From: Atriophallophorus winterbourni
Taxonomy: Eukaryota > Platyhelminthes > Trematoda > Plagiorchiida > Microphallidae
Length of the DNA stretch: 64,000 nucleotides
Assembly (NCBI GenBank): GCA_013407085.1
Contig: JACCGJ010019061.1
Coordinates: forward strand, 91,595-155,594
Direction: 5' to 3'
Shown: positions 45,246 to 58,729 of the stretch, piece after piece
How positions within the stretch are numbered: position 1 is the stretch's first letter
How the letters are laid out: every line of letters begins with the position of its first letter
Position numbers and translations under genes: made by a program
Notes under the pieces: model-generated
What the model saw: only the letters and a program-made list of their open reading frames with translations
What the model was told of the DNA's origin: nothing
The model's database searches: none

Positions 45246-46545
45246 TAAAAATATTTTTGTTATTGTGGTAATAAGTAAACTACTGATAAGAACGATGTTG
45301 TTTTTCATCGGTGCGCGCTACCTTTTAAGAATGACCTCAAAACGTGTAACCTCAAAATGAAAAATCACTTGTGATATTTTTTCACGTACATATCAACAAA
45401 GTTTCCTAACAAAAGAGCTTCAGAATTGACTAACAATTGTTTATACGAACATTACACACACGACCCACCAAAATTCGTTTTGTTTGCATTCATCAAGACT
45501 CGGAACTCAGACAGTTTTATGGTAGAAAATGCATTTAGCTTAACTGTAACCATTGAATGACGATGTATATGGAGTCAGGTTACATAATCTACTAAACATC
45601 AATATGGACTGTTACGTGCGTCATGGTTTAAAATTTACTCATCTATTTTAGAAGCGAAAACTGCAACAGATATTAAGCATGTGATTAAGTCAAAATTTTT
45701 ACCGATGAGGAATTACGACAAATATCCAACCAATAAGAAGAAATGCTCAAAGCCTTTCAAAGTTTTCGTATTAGAGTAAGGCCATGGGTCTTTAGCAAGT
45801 GTTTAAGGTGATGGCTTTAAGTACGCAAGATTTTGATGGTCAACAGCCAATCACTCCGTATACGTCGTTCAATAAAACAGATCATTGAAAGGCATATTTC
45901 TCTAACGAGATACCAAATTTGTCGAACAATGATAAATCCAGTCAAGTATTTCGATATCATTCCCAAGCCATTAGGCCCTGCTTAGAAAAAAATATTATAT
46001 AACAACAAGTACGTAGGCATAAATTTACCGGAATAAGGTTGCTGCGAGAAACTCCTAAATACCCCTTTATTAGACTCAAGATACGACAGGCTATATTGTA
46101 AACTCTCTAAGCTGAAGGATAGAAGACCCTTGGATACTGAGTTCTCTTTCTGTGGTTGTTCAGACGAGACCATGCTTGTCGAGCTGATACTTCTGGAGAA
46201 GATATTTTACAAGCCACAGCATTTTGAATTCAGTAGTTTCAAATTGTAACTCATTTAACTGGGACCAACGAAATAATGTGCACATATCCCGATGTAATGC
46301 CATACAGTTATTTACAGATTTGATACCTTTGAATTTTTCAATAAAAAATGCAAACGGTATTAGGTTTTATCTAATATCCTCTACATTATCTTTGATGTAC
46401 ACCGAAAAAGAGTGGTCCAAGCATAGCATGGCGGAACTCCCAGTATGATGGCTATTTCTTTCAGCGAAGGTGCTGCCAACTTTAACGTGGACTTGCCTAT
46501 CAGTGAGACAGTCTCTATTAAAATTCCTGTACTACTCTATCCTCT
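45240..46545 (-). pseudogene. CR1/L2-like reverse transcriptase fragment, family B, inverted arm
   Basis: The minus strand encodes, across broken frames, a palm and thumb: NNCMALHRDMCTLFRWSQLN, FKMLWLVKYLLQKYQLDKHG, LVREICLSMICFIERRIRSD. It forms an inverted repeat with 47180-48490; the arms meet across a ~640-bp spacer. The 3' end is at the tail of family C. Confidence 0.85.
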
Positions 46546-46955
46546 CTACAGGTTGCAAATGAGCGATTATTAAAATTAATAATAATTATATAATAATAAA
46601 TAAATATTGTCAGGGTGAACCGTTAATGGAAATGACAAATCTGTCTAACATACCGCCATGTGTTTGGGGAGAAGAAGAAGAAAGAAAGAAACAGTTTGTC
46701 ACGTAAATAAAAACAAAGTCCCTGAAGCAAACCTAAAAATTAACCACACCATAATTAGCAGATGTCGGACTGCGTGACCATCTTGAGCACCTGCCTAGTA
46801 CATATTAGCCGACCTGAAGGAAATAAACCCCGCAGGTGCTTTGACGCTCCCTGACGCATTTATTTAATCTTAGCTGACATGAAAGAATTATACCACTTAG
46901 CTGACATGAAAGAATTATACCACTACTTTGGAAATCAAGAATGATGAATCCTATG
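46546..46955. other. Spacer of the family B inverted repeat, upstream half
   Basis: AT-rich start, then a 20-bp stretch around cttagctgacatgaaagaat repeated in tandem at 46870-46910. No gene beyond element remnants. Confidence 0.55.
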
Positions 46956-48490
46956 TATTATTATTTAGATTCAACAAAACTATAGACCAATAACTTTAAT
47001 TCCGGAGATGTGTATATTAATGGAACAAATTGGGAATGCGCGCATTAGAGAACATTTCGAACTGGACGAAGGTGAGTCTGCTAATGCATGCGATATCTAC
47101 CATTATCACGCACATGATAGAGTTAACTATGACATTTTAATAAAAAAGCTCGAGGCCTATGGAATAAAGGGAATCTGGCTGAATTTTAATAAGAGATTAT
47201 CTCACTGATAGTCAAGTCCGAGTTCACGTTGGCAGCAAGTTCGCTAAAAGAATAGACATCATAACTGGAGTTCTGCAATGTTCAGTGCTTAAACCACATC
47301 TATTATCGGTGTACATCAAAGATATAGTAGAGAATATTAGATGAAACCTAATACCGTTTGCAGTTATTATTGAAAAAATAAAAGGTATCAAATCTGTAAA
47401 TAACTGTATGGCATTACATCGGGATATGTGCACATCATTTCGTTGGTCCCAGTCAAATGAGTTACAATTTGAAACTACTGAATTCAAAATGCTGCGGCTT
47501 GTCAAATCTCTGCTCCAGAAGTATCAGCTTGACAAGCATGGTCCCGTCTGAACAACCACAGAAAGAAAACTCAGTATCCACGGGTATTTCATCCTTCAGC
47601 TTGAAGAGTTTACAATATAACCTGTCGTATCTTAAGTCTAATGAAAGGGGTATTTAGGAGTTTCTCGCAGAAACCTTATTCCGTTAAATTATTGTCTACG
47701 TTCGTGTTGTTATATAATATTTTTTCTAAGCAGGGCCTAATGGCTTGGGAATGATATCGAAATACTTGACAGGATATATCATTGTTCGACAAATTTGGTA
47801 TCTCGTTAGAGAAATATGCCTTTCAAAGAACAGTTTTATTGGACGACGTATAAGGAGTGATCGGCTGTTGACCATCAAAATCTTAAAGCCATCGCCTTAA
47901 ACAGTTGCAGAAGACCCATGGCCTTACTCTAATACGAAAACTTTGAAAGGCTCTGAGCAATTCTTTTCCTTGATTGAATATTTGTCGTAATTCTTCCAGG
48001 GTAAAACTTTAAAACATTTTGACTTAATCATATTGTCGGAATCTTTTGCGGTTTCCGCTTTTAAAATCGATGAATATATTACAAAACATGACGCATGTAA
48101 CATTCCATATTGATGTTTACGAGATTATATAAACTGACTTTATATACAGCGTCATTCAATGGTTACAGTTAGGCTAAATGCAATTTCTATTATGAAACTT
48201 TCTGTGTTACGAGTTCTGATGAATGCAAACAAAACGAATTTTGGTGGTTCGTGTGTGTGATTTTCGTGCAAACCATTGTTCGTTGATTCTGAAGCTGCTT
48301 TTTTACGAAACTTTGTTAATATGTACATGCAAAAATATCACAAGTGATTTTTCATGTTGAGGTTACACGCTTTGAGGTCATTCTTTCAATGTAGCGTGCA
48401 CCGATGAAAAACAACTTTATTCTTATCGGTAGTTCACTTATTACCACAATAACAAAAGCATTGAACCGTAATAAAGAATCAAGATTTTAA
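46956..48490 (+). pseudogene. CR1/L2-like reverse transcriptase fragment, family B, plus arm
   Basis: YRPITLIPEM (motif before the palm), frame 47008-47208 (NARIREHFELDEGESANACD, IKKLEAYGIKGIWLNFNKRL), then frame-shifted palm and thumb matching 60160-61690. It ends in gaggttacacg...gtaataaagaatcaag. From 47180 onward it is the inverted partner of 45240-46545. Confidence 0.85.
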
Positions 48491-48544
48491 GGTAAAAAAA
48501 GCAAATTGTTCTACATAAAACATTATATGACATGTATAAAACAT

Positions 48545-49195
48545 AGAGTGGATGCAATCAATATTATATCTAGCCGATTGGTTTGAGTAGGTTCATGTAG
48601 GTCAAAATTCTGGGATTTATGGTGTGGTGGTCATTGATATAAACATCCATCTCCCATGTGATATGAACGATGGTTGGTGCGTTCTTAACAACTGGTGATA
48701 GTGAATCCCACGGAAAGCAAATACACGCCTAGAGGAAATGACGTCTACAATCGAGTCTTGAATGCGGTATTACGAGACAACTTGAATGACTCTGTGTATT
48801 CATAAAGGAACCAACATGTATCAAAGTGCACATAGGTTGATTTCAATCCGGTTACGATTAAATCTTTCCTAACACTCATTTGTGTTTAATCGGCCAATCT
48901 CAACATGGTCATTAGCTTATGGTATAGGATGCGCTACATACGATCAACTATCTTCATCGCCCGTTGATACACTGTAAATGTCTTTCACGCATCCACAGAA
49001 CCGAAGCTGGGATTACGTATTATATTTTGAGGTTGTATGTTATGAAGATGCCGGAGAGCATATAACGTGAGAACTGTCGAAATATTTTCTTCAGCATTCC
49101 GAATAAACCGCTTGCCCTGTTAAATAATTGCTTGTAGAGTATTCGGTTTCGGGTTATTAGTTATCCAGGTACCGATTTTATTCTCAGCACAGGTT
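48545..49195 (-). pseudogene. Family C LINE 3' fragment, array unit 1
   Basis: Reverse transcriptase thumb region in broken frames, ending at the cttgattc-type tail near 48480. Same sequence as 53050-53745. At 49195 it jumps to family A with about 1.1 kb missing relative to unit 2. Confidence 0.8.
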
Positions 49196-49860
49196 CAAGC
49201 CACGTTTTATCAAAGAAAAAGTCTCAACGTGGTAAATTTCTACAACGAGGCAGGACTGAAAAGTGGATGAAACAAAGAGCAATATCCTGTGCGTTCCGAA
49301 AGGCAACCGAAACAGCTGATTATCGGACACAATTTACACGACTGCAAACAAATTTATCAGCTTAATTCGAGATAATGACCAAGCCTTGCAACCGAAATTG
49401 ATTTCTCAGATGCACGGGAATCTGAAGCTCGTATGTAGATTCTTAAACCGTATGATGAATGTTAAACGAGAATTCTTAGCGCTTAAAACTGCGTATGGCT
49501 CCAAACACATCATTAATCAGACCGCGAAAATCCTTAGAGCCTAATAAGGAAAAAATTATTTGACCGGCCGACCTTGAGTTAAGTATCGATTACTTGGATG
49601 TTGGGAGCGCAACACTTACTAAAATTGAAAGTGAACAAATCTTCAAGAACAGTCACGATAACTCCAAATATGCTCAAAATCTGTATTGAAAAGCTACCTG
49701 AACCTAAATCCTGCATGAATAACAATATACACCAAGCTCGACTGGTACCAAAAGTCTGGAAACTGGGACAAACAATAAAAATTTGCAATGGTGGTTGACG
49801 TTATGAATTTGAACGTTACAGGCTTGGGAGATTGCTGTCTTTGTTATCAAACGTTTTCGA
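49196..49860 (+). pseudogene. Family A reverse transcriptase fragment, extra truncated copy in unit 1
   Basis: Matches 50880-51530 and 54815-55470. Frame 49598-49798 holds LLKLKVNKSSRT, NNIHQARLVPKVWKLGQT. It stops at gagcgaataata and continues as sequence that normally precedes family A, so this is a tandem duplication internal to the unit. Confidence 0.85.
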
Positions 49861-50829
49861 GCGAATAATAATCGGTTCTCTCGGTCGGCGATCAATAAGC
49901 AGCTCACATGTTTCATCATCTCAGGAAATGACTATTATGTGGGATGCGGCATCACACTGTGTAACGCTTTATCACGTACACAGAATTCATCACTTCTTTC
50001 TATCCCAACTCTAGAGAAGCCGAACAAATCATTCCAGTTTACTACACGTCATTACTCACAAAAAGAACCACTATGTCAAACGCAAACAGCCTTTTCAACA
50101 AAGAAATCAACTTGCCCGAGATGTGTAATGAAACGGCGTCAGACAAGGTTGCAATAACAAAAACGTATTTCCATACCTTATTGGCTAATAATGAACTCTC
50201 TTAGCATAACATGTTCCTATATCGGGGTGTAGGTTTTTGTAATGACAGAGGAGCATCAATCTATTCTTCAATCAATCTTTTATCGTTAGAGCTCTGAAAG
50301 ACCAGACCTCTGATATAACTGACACACTTTGGTGCTCTCTGACTCTTAATTAAGGATACTAATGCATTATTGATTCAATCTTTAGTTCTCCAACAGCAAC
50401 TTTCGACTTCAACAATAAACTGATTGATGCTTTGCTCTATGTAATAACGCGGTACAGTAGTTGTATAATATTATTGGGGGATTCCAAATTTCCATACATC
50501 TATATCCGGGATGATCATCCATCAGATACAATTGATTATCAAATTCGAGCCGTCATGGATCGCGCACCGCTTGATAAACCGAATACTAGTGTGAGAGGGA
50601 TCAGTCAAGCCAAATATTTTGGTCTTAGTACATAAATCAGATTCCACAGCCTTAGCGAATATCGTTATTAAAAGCCTATAATCTAAGTAAGTTTTTAGCT
50701 CTTACGCAACATTGACATAACGAAATGCGTCAGTATTGCCAAACACCGTGTTCTGTGTTCCTAGTAACAAAGCACTGAATACGCACAACTGCATTACAGC
50801 GATCAAAATAGTCATAGGCACTCTCTATT
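49861..50829. other. Unit 1 inter-fragment sequence
   Basis: Corresponds to 53800-54785 of unit 2 and 57750-58730 of unit 3. Short frames (50432-50635) show no domain. It may be the upstream, decayed part of family A. Confidence 0.5.
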
Positions 50830-52740
50830 ACGGCACGTGAAACCTATATATGAGAAACCTTTAATTTTTCCAAAAAAAAAGTCTCAACGTGGTAAATTTT
50901 TACTACGAGGCAGGACTGAAAAGTGGATGAAACAAAGAGCAATATTATGTTCGTTCCGAAAGGCTACCGAAACAGCTGATTATCGGACACAATTTACACG
51001 ACTGCGAAACAAATTTATCAGCTTAATTCGAGATAATGACCAAGCTTTGCAATCGAAATTGATTTATCAGATGCACGGGAATTTGAAGCTCGTATGTAGA
51101 TTCTTAAACCGTATGATGAATGTTAAACGAGAATTCTTAGCGCTAAAAACTGCGTATGGCTTCAAACACATCATTAATCAGACCGCGAAAATCCTTAGAG
51201 CCTAATAAGGAAAAAATTATTTGACCGGCTGACCTTGAGTTAAGTATCGATTACTTGGATGTTGGGAGCGCAACACTTACTAAAATTAAAAGTGAACAAA
51301 TCTCCAAGAACAGTCACGATAACTCCAAATATGCTCAAAATCTGTCTTGAAAAGCTACCTGAACGTAAATCCTGCATGAATAACAATATACACCAAGCTC
51401 GACTGGTACCAAAAGTCTGGAAACTGGGACAAACAATAAAAATTTGCAATGGTGGTTGACGTTATGAATTCGAACGTTACAGGCTTGGGAGATTGCTGTC
51501 TTTGTTATCAAACGTTTTTGAGCGAATAATAACCGCAGGATTAATGCGACATCTGGAAACGATCCAACTTTTGGCTGTAGCCTGACGTGGATTTCCCATA
51601 AATCGTTCATCTCTAACAAATTTCCGGACATGCTCAGACGATTAGACGATGGTATATGCGATGGTCTGTATTTATGCATGCTACCTGGACAGGGTCTAAA
51701 GCTTTCGACAGAAATGATCATAATTAACTATTGTACATGCTATAGAAACATGCTATTGTTGAGAGACTGTAGAAATTGGTAAGTGATAAACCCAGCAACA
51801 GACACATCGGGGTTTGTGTGGACGGCCTATTATCTCAGAAAAACGATGTCACTAGCGTTGTTTCACAATTCTCAGTGTTTTAAACATCACAGATCCTAGT
51901 TAATATGAATTATATACCAATATCAGATGGCAGTATGTTGGTATTATTCGATAATGATTTAAAAGTATGAGGGCAAATCAGCAATGCTTATAATTGTATA
52001 TTTCTGCAAAACGATTCGAGTTATTCGTGTAATTGTTCATCCGAAAATAAACTGATATTGACTATACAAAAGTCCAAGATCATCCAGATCGGTCATGACC
52101 AATCAATGAAACCTCGGTTACAGAAACCTGAATTGCATAGGAAACGATAAGGACTAGTCGAATAATTTCTGCCAATGATAGGCGGTTTAGGGTATATGTA
52201 ATCCATAACCGAGCCTACTGGCCGAAAACTGCGTCGAAAGTGAGACCTGAAACACAAGCTGAAAATTGTGGAAGCTCTCTAAATTACCTCATTAACCTCA
52301 CTAAGTTTACAACTGTATGAAATATCTTATAGAAATGAGCAATCAAGTGAAGACTGAAGACTAACTCACTTCAGCTAATCATTTTATTCATATGATAGCA
52401 GGGTTCATTCAAAATAACATCTTTCTCTTGGTCAGTGTGTTCGCTTCGAGATATTCCCATATTAACACCAACGGGTTGCAACAAGCCTAACCTTCCCGCT
52501 GGTGATATACCCTAGTCAATACTTCTATTTGATATCATTTCTAAACCATAATGCAGGGTTGAATAAAAATAAACGCTCTATCACATGTAGTGAGAGGGGA
52601 GCTATGTGTAAATTATTAGTTTCTCTCGCAGATTATGAGGGTGAACTTAATGCAAAATCTCATGCAGAAATATTGATTGGTCCCAAGTTACATGATATTT
52701 TAAAACGCCCACTAAATTTCATGCAGCTTCACTAGAGGAA
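50830..52740 (+). pseudogene. Family A reverse transcriptase, array unit 1
   Basis: Frame 50837-51205 (RGRTEKWMKQRAILCSFRKA, FISLIRDNDQALQSKLIYQM) is the region before the fingers. Next come 51259-51459 (VNKSPRTVTITPNMLKICLE, VPKVWKLGQT), frame-shifted palm, and KLILTIQKSKIIQIGHDQS near 52040-52110. The FADD position reads LVLFDNDLKV at about 51930-51960, so the catalytic box is altered. 52502-52735 is a conserved unassigned C-terminal frame, also present at 56476-56682. Confidence 0.83.
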
Positions 52741-53000
52741 CGTTTGTCATGATGTACAGCCACCTAAGAGAGCAACAGTCCACTTGTCTTAAAACATAAC
52801 ACATCTTTATCGCATTTGAGCACATTATAATTAGCGAATGTACATATGTACATATGTACATGCAAGAACATCACAAGTGAATTTTCATGTTGAGGTTACA
52901 CGTTTTGAGGTCATTCTTTCAATGTAGCGTGCACCGATGAAAAACAACTTTATTCTTATCGGTAGTTCACTTATTACCACAATAACAAAAGCATTGAACC
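52741..53000 (+). repeat. Family B 3' end, array unit 1
   Basis: Only the last ~160 bp of family B (gaggttacacg to gtaatatag) are kept, preceded by a short tacatatgtacatatgtaca repeat at 52842-52861. Confidence 0.75.
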
Positions 53001-53009
53001 GTAATATAG

Positions 53010-53745
53010 AATCAAGTTTTTAAGGTAAAAAAAGCAATTGTTCTACATAAAACATTGGATGACATGTATAAAACATAGAGTGGATGCAATCAATATTATA
53101 TCTAGCCGATTAGTTTGAGTAGCTTCATGTAGGTCAAAATACTGGGAAGTAGAGTGCGGTGGTCATTGATATAAACATCCAGCTTCCATGTGATATGAAC
53201 GATGGTTGGTGCGTTCTTAACAACTGGTGATAGTGAATTCCACGGAAAGCAAATACACGCCTAGAGGAAATGACGTCTTCAATCGAGTCTTGAATGTGGT
53301 ATTACGAGACAACTTGAATGACTCTCTGTATTCATCAAGAAACCAACATGTATCAAAGTGCACATAGGGTGATTTCAATCTGGTTACGATTAAATCTTCC
53401 CTAACACTCATTTGTGTTTGATCGGTCAATCTCAACATGTTCATTAGCTTATGACATAGGATGCGCTGCATACGATCAACTATCTTCATCGCCCGTTGAT
53501 ACACTCTAAATGTCTTTCACGCATCCACAGAACCGGATCTGGGATTACATATTTTATTTTAAGGTTGTATGTTATTAAGTTGCCGGGGAGCATATTACGT
53601 GAGAACTGTCGAAATATTTTTTTCAGCATTCCAAATAAACCGCTTGCCCTGTTGAATAATTTCTTGTAGAGTATTCGGTTTCGGGTTATTAGTTATCCAG
53701 GTACCGATTTTATTCTCAGCACAGGTTCAAGCCACGTTTTTATGA
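53010..53745 (-). pseudogene. Family C LINE 3' fragment, array unit 2
   Basis: Frame 53504-53217 reads YQRAMKIVDRMQRILCHKLM and LIVTRLKSPYVHFDTCWFLD, the region after the thumb in CR1-type reverse transcriptases (compare HKATKLVDGMQQVPYQER at 31 kb). Upstream, ITNNPKPN at about 53700 matches LITNNLKPH of the 30.7-kb copy. The 3' tail abuts the plus-strand family B end, tail to tail. Confidence 0.83.
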
Positions 53746-54779
53746 CGAATATTTCATGTATGTTCGTTTTGCCGGACTGAGCTATTAAAAACGAATCTTT
53801 TTGTCAATTCTATCGGTCGGCGACAGATAAGCAGCTCACATATTTTATCATCTCAGGAAATGACTATTATGAGGGATCCGCCATCACACTGTGTAACGCA
53901 TTATCACATACACAGAATTCATCACTTCTTTCTATTCCCACTCTAGAGAAGCCGAACAAATCATTCCAGTTTACCACACGTCATTACTCACCTAAAATAC
54001 CATCAAGTCATCTTCACATGCTCAAACAGCCTTTTTAACAAACAAATCGACTTGCGCGAGATTTATAATGAAAGGGTGCCAGACATAGTAGCAAAAACAG
54101 AAACGTATTTTCATAACACATTGGCTGATAATGAACTCTTTTAGCATAACATGTCTCTTTTTCGGCGTAGCCGTTTTGGTAATGGCAGAGGAGGAGCATT
54201 CTATTCTTCGATCAATCGTTTATCTGTAAAACTCTGAAAGACCAAACCCTCGATATAACTGACACACTGTGGTGCTCTCTGACTCTTAATTAGGGATACT
54301 AATGCAATATTGGTGTAATCTTTCGTTCTCCAACAGCAACTTTCGACCTAAACAATAAACTGATTGATGCTTTGCTCTATGTTACAACGCGGTACAGTAG
54401 TTGTATATTATTATTGGGGAATTCCAACTTTCTATAGATCTATATCCGGGATGATCATCCATCAGATACAATTGATTATTAAATTCGAGCCGTCATGGAT
54501 CGCGCACCGCTTGATAACCGTATACTAGTGTGAGAGGGATCAGTGAAGCCAAATATTTTGGACTTAGTACATAAATCAGATTTCACAGCCTTAGAGAATA
54601 TCGTTTATTAACAGCCTATAATCTAAGTAAGTTTTTAGCTCTTACGCAACATTGACAGAACGGAATGCGTCAGTATTGCCAAACACCGTGTTCTGTGTTC
54701 CTAGTAACAAAGCACTGATTACGCACAACTGCATTACACCGATCAAAATAGTCATAGGCACTCTCTATTACGGCACGTG
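53746..54779. other. Unit 2 inter-fragment sequence
   Basis: Equivalent to 49861-50829. No domain recognised. Confidence 0.5.
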
Positions 54780-56690
54780 AAACCTATATATGAGAAACCT
54801 TTAATTTTTTTCAAAGAAAAAGTCTCAACGTGGTAAATTTTTACTACGAGGCAGGACTGAAAAGTGGATGAAACAAAGAGCAATATCATGTGCGTTCCGA
54901 AAGGCTACCGAAACAGCTGATTATCTGGGAACAATTTACACGACTGCGAAACAAATTTATCAGCTTAATTCGAGATAATGACTAAGCTTTGCAATCGAAA
55001 TTGATTTCTCAGATGCACGGGAATTTGAAGCTCGTATGTAGATTCTTAAACCGTATGATGAATGTTAAACGAGAATTCTTAGCGCTAAAAACTGCGTATG
55101 GCTTCAAACACATCATTAATCAGACCGCGAAAATCCTTAGAGCCTAATAAGGAAAAAATTATTTGACCGGCTGACCTTGAGTTAAGTATCGATTACTTGG
55201 ATGTTGGGAGCGCAACACTTACTAAAATTAAAAGTGAACAAATCTCCAAGAACAGTCACGATAACTCCAAATATGCTCAAAATCTGTCTTGAAAAGCTAC
55301 CTGAACGTAAATCCTGCATGAATAACAATATACACCAAGCTCGACTGGTACCAAAAGTCTGGAAACTGGGACAAACAATAAAAATTTGCAATGGTGGTTG
55401 ACGTTATGAATTCGAACGTTACAGGCTTGGGAGATTGCTGTCTTTGTTATCAAACGTTTTTGAGCGAATAATAACCGCAGGATTAATGCGACATCTGGAA
55501 ACGATCCAACTTTTGGCTGTAGCCTGACGTGGATTTCCCATAAATCGTTCATCTCTAACAAATTTCCGGACATGCTCAGACGATTAGACGATGGTATATG
55601 CGATGGTCTGTATTTATGCATGCTACCTGGACAGGTCTAAAGCTTTCGACAGAAATGATCATAATTAACTATTGTACATGCTATAGAAACATGCTATTGT
55701 TGAGAGACTGTAGAAATTGGTAAGTGATAAACCCAGCAACAGACACATCGGGGTTTGTGTGGACGGCCTATTATCCCAGAAAAACGATGTCACTAGCGTT
55801 GTTTCACAATTCTCAGTGTTTTAAACATCACAGTTCCTAGTCAATATGAATTATATACCAATATCAGATGGCAGTATGTTGGTATTATTCGATAGTGATT
55901 TAAAAGTATGAAGGCGAATCAGCACTGCTTATAATTGTATATATCTGCAAAACGATTTGAGTTATTCGTGTAATTGTTCATCCGAAAATAAACTGATATT
56001 GACTATACAAAAGTCCAAGATCATCCAGATCGGTCATGACCAATCAATGAAACCTCGGTTACAGAAACCTGAATTGCATAGGAAACGATAAGGACTAGTC
56101 GAATAATTTCTGCCAATGACTATTCGGTTTAGGATTATATGTAATCCATAAACCGAGCCACTACTGGCCGGAGAACTGCGTCGAAAGTGAGACCTGAAAC
56201 ACAAGCTGAAACTTGTGGAAGCTCTCAACATTACGTGATTAAGCTCACTAAGTTTACAACTGTATGAGGTATTTTATAGTAATGAGCAATCAAGTGAAGA
56301 CTGAAGACTAACTCAATTCAGCTAATCATTTTGTTCATATGATAGCAGGGTTCATTCAAAATAACATATTTCTCTTGGCCAGTGTGTTCGCTTCGGGATA
56401 TTTTCATATTAACACCAACGGTTTGCAACAAGCCTGAACTTTCCGCTGGTAGTACACCGTAGTCACTACTTTTATTTGATATCATTCTTAAACCGAAATG
56501 CAGGGTTGAATAAAAATAAACGCTCCACAACATGTATTGAGAGGGTAGCTATGTGTAAATTATTAGTTTCTCTCGCAGAGTATGAGGGTGAACTTATTGC
56601 AAAATCTCATGCAGAAATATTGATTGGTCCCAAGCTACATGATATTTCAAAACGCCCACTAAATTTCATGCAGCTTCACTAGAGGAACGT
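54780..56690 (+). pseudogene. Family A reverse transcriptase, array unit 2
   Basis: Near-identical to 50830-52740, with an extra frameshift in the early part (tatctggga at 54922-54930). The fingers frame 55201-55401 is identical in protein to that of unit 1. The FADD position again reads LVLFDSD (about 55880). The C-terminal frame is 56476-56682. Confidence 0.83.
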
Positions 56691-56957
56691 TTGTCATGAT
56701 GTACAGCCACCTAAGAGAGCAACAGTCCTCTCGTCTTAAAACTTAACACATCTTTATCGCATTTGTGCAAATTATAAATTGCGAATGTAGATATGTACAT
56801 ATGTACATGTAAAAACATCACAAGTGATTTTTCATGTTGAGGTTACACGTTTTGAGGTCATTCTTTCAATGTAGCGTGCACCGATGAAAAACAACTTTAT
56901 TCTTATCGGTAGTTCACTTATTACCACAATAACAAAAGCATTCAACCGTAATATAGA
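56691..56957 (+). repeat. Family B 3' end, array unit 2
   Basis: Same short 3' end as in unit 1, including the tacatatgtacat repeat near 56792. Confidence 0.75.
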
Positions 56958-57700
56958 ATCAAGATTTTAAGGTAAAAAAGCAATTGTTCTACATAAAACA
57001 TTGGCTGTCATGTATAAAACATAGAGTGGATGCAATCAATATTATATCCAGCCGATTGGTTTGAGTAGGTTCATGTGGGTCAAAATACTGGGGAGTATAG
57101 TGTGGTGGTCATTGATATAAACATCCAGCTTCAATGTGATATGAACGATGGTTGGTGCGTTCACAACAACTGGTGATAGTGAATTCCACGGAAAGCAAAT
57201 ACGCGCCTAGAGGAAATGACGTCTACAATCGAGTCTTGAATGCGGTATTACGAGACAACTTGTATGACTCTGTGTATTCATCAAGGAACCAACATATATC
57301 AAAGTGCACATAGGGCGATTTCAATCCGGTTACGATTAAATCTTTCCTAACACTCATTTGTGTTTAATCGGTCAATCCCAACATGGTCATTAGCTTATGG
57401 TATAGGATGCGCTGAATACGATCAACTATCTTCATCGGCCGTTGATTCAATGTAAATGTCTTTCACGCATCCACAGAACCGAAGCTGGGATTACGTATTG
57501 TATCCTAAGGTTGTATGTTATTGAGATGCCGGGTAGCGTATTACTTGAGAACAGTCAAAATATTTCCTTAAGCATTCCCAATAAACCGTTTGCCCTGTTG
57601 AATAATTTCTTGTAGAGTATACGGTTTGGGTTATTAGTTATCCAGGTACCGATTTCATTCTCAGCGCAGGTTCAAGCCAGGTTTTTATGACGGGTATTAC
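56958..57700 (-). pseudogene. Family C LINE 3' fragment, array unit 3
   Basis: Homologous to 53010-53745, with more stops and no long frame. Confidence 0.78.
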
Positions 57701-58729
57701 ATGTATGTTCGTTTTGCCGGACTGATTTATTAACAACGAAACGTATTTGGCGATTCTATCGGTCGGCGACTCGGTCGGTCAGCTCTCATGTTTTGTCATC
57801 TCAGGAAATGAATATTAAGAGGGATCCGACATCACACTGAATAACGCCTTTTCACATACCACATGATTCATCACTTCTTTTTATTAAAACTCCAGATAAG
57901 CCGAACGAATAACTTCAGTTTACTCCCCGTTATTACTCACGAAAAGAACCATTAGGTCAAGCGCAAACAGCATTTTCAACAAATAAATCGACTTGCCAGA
58001 TATTTGTAATAAAACGGCGTCAGACATAGTTGGAATAACAGAAATGTATTTCCATACCTCATTGGGTGATAATGAACTCTCTTTACATAACATGTTTCTA
58101 TATCGGGGAATAATTTTTTGTAATGTCAGAGGAGCAGCACTCTATTATTCAATCGATCGTTTATCTGTATAGCGCTGAACGACCAGATCCTTGATATAAC
58201 TGCTCTCTGACTCCTAATTAAGAAGACTAATGCATTATTGGTTTAATCTATCGTTCTCCAACAGCAACGTTTGACCTAAACAATAAACTAAATAAAGCTT
58301 TGCTCTATGTAACAACGCGGTACAGTAGTTGAATATTTATAATTGAGGATTCCAGCTTTCTATAGATTTATATCAGGGATGATCATCCACCGGATACAAT
58401 TGATTAATAAATTCGAGCCTTCATGTATCACGCACCACTTTATAACCGTATACTAGTGTTAGAGGGATCAGACAAGCCGAATACTTCGGACTCAATACTC
58501 AAAATCAGATCCCACAGCCTTAGTAAAAAATCGTCTATAAACCGCCAATCAGAAAGAGCGAACAAATTGTCCAACAATTTGAGTAAGATTTGAAGCGCTG
58601 GTGCAACAGTGACAAAACGAAATGCGTCAGATGTGTAAAACGCCTTGTTCTGTGTGCCGAGTAACATAGCACTGATTTCGCACAACTGGATTACTCCGAT
58701 CGAAATTGTCATGGGAGCTCTTTATTACG
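57701..58729. other. Unit 3 inter-fragment sequence
   Basis: Diverged equivalent of 53746-54779. No domain recognised. Confidence 0.5.

Noticed and set aside
49240..51721. Minus-strand frames of 69-128 codons recurring in each array unit
   Set aside because: Shadows of the plus-strand family A reverse transcriptase; the plus strand carries the recognised motifs.
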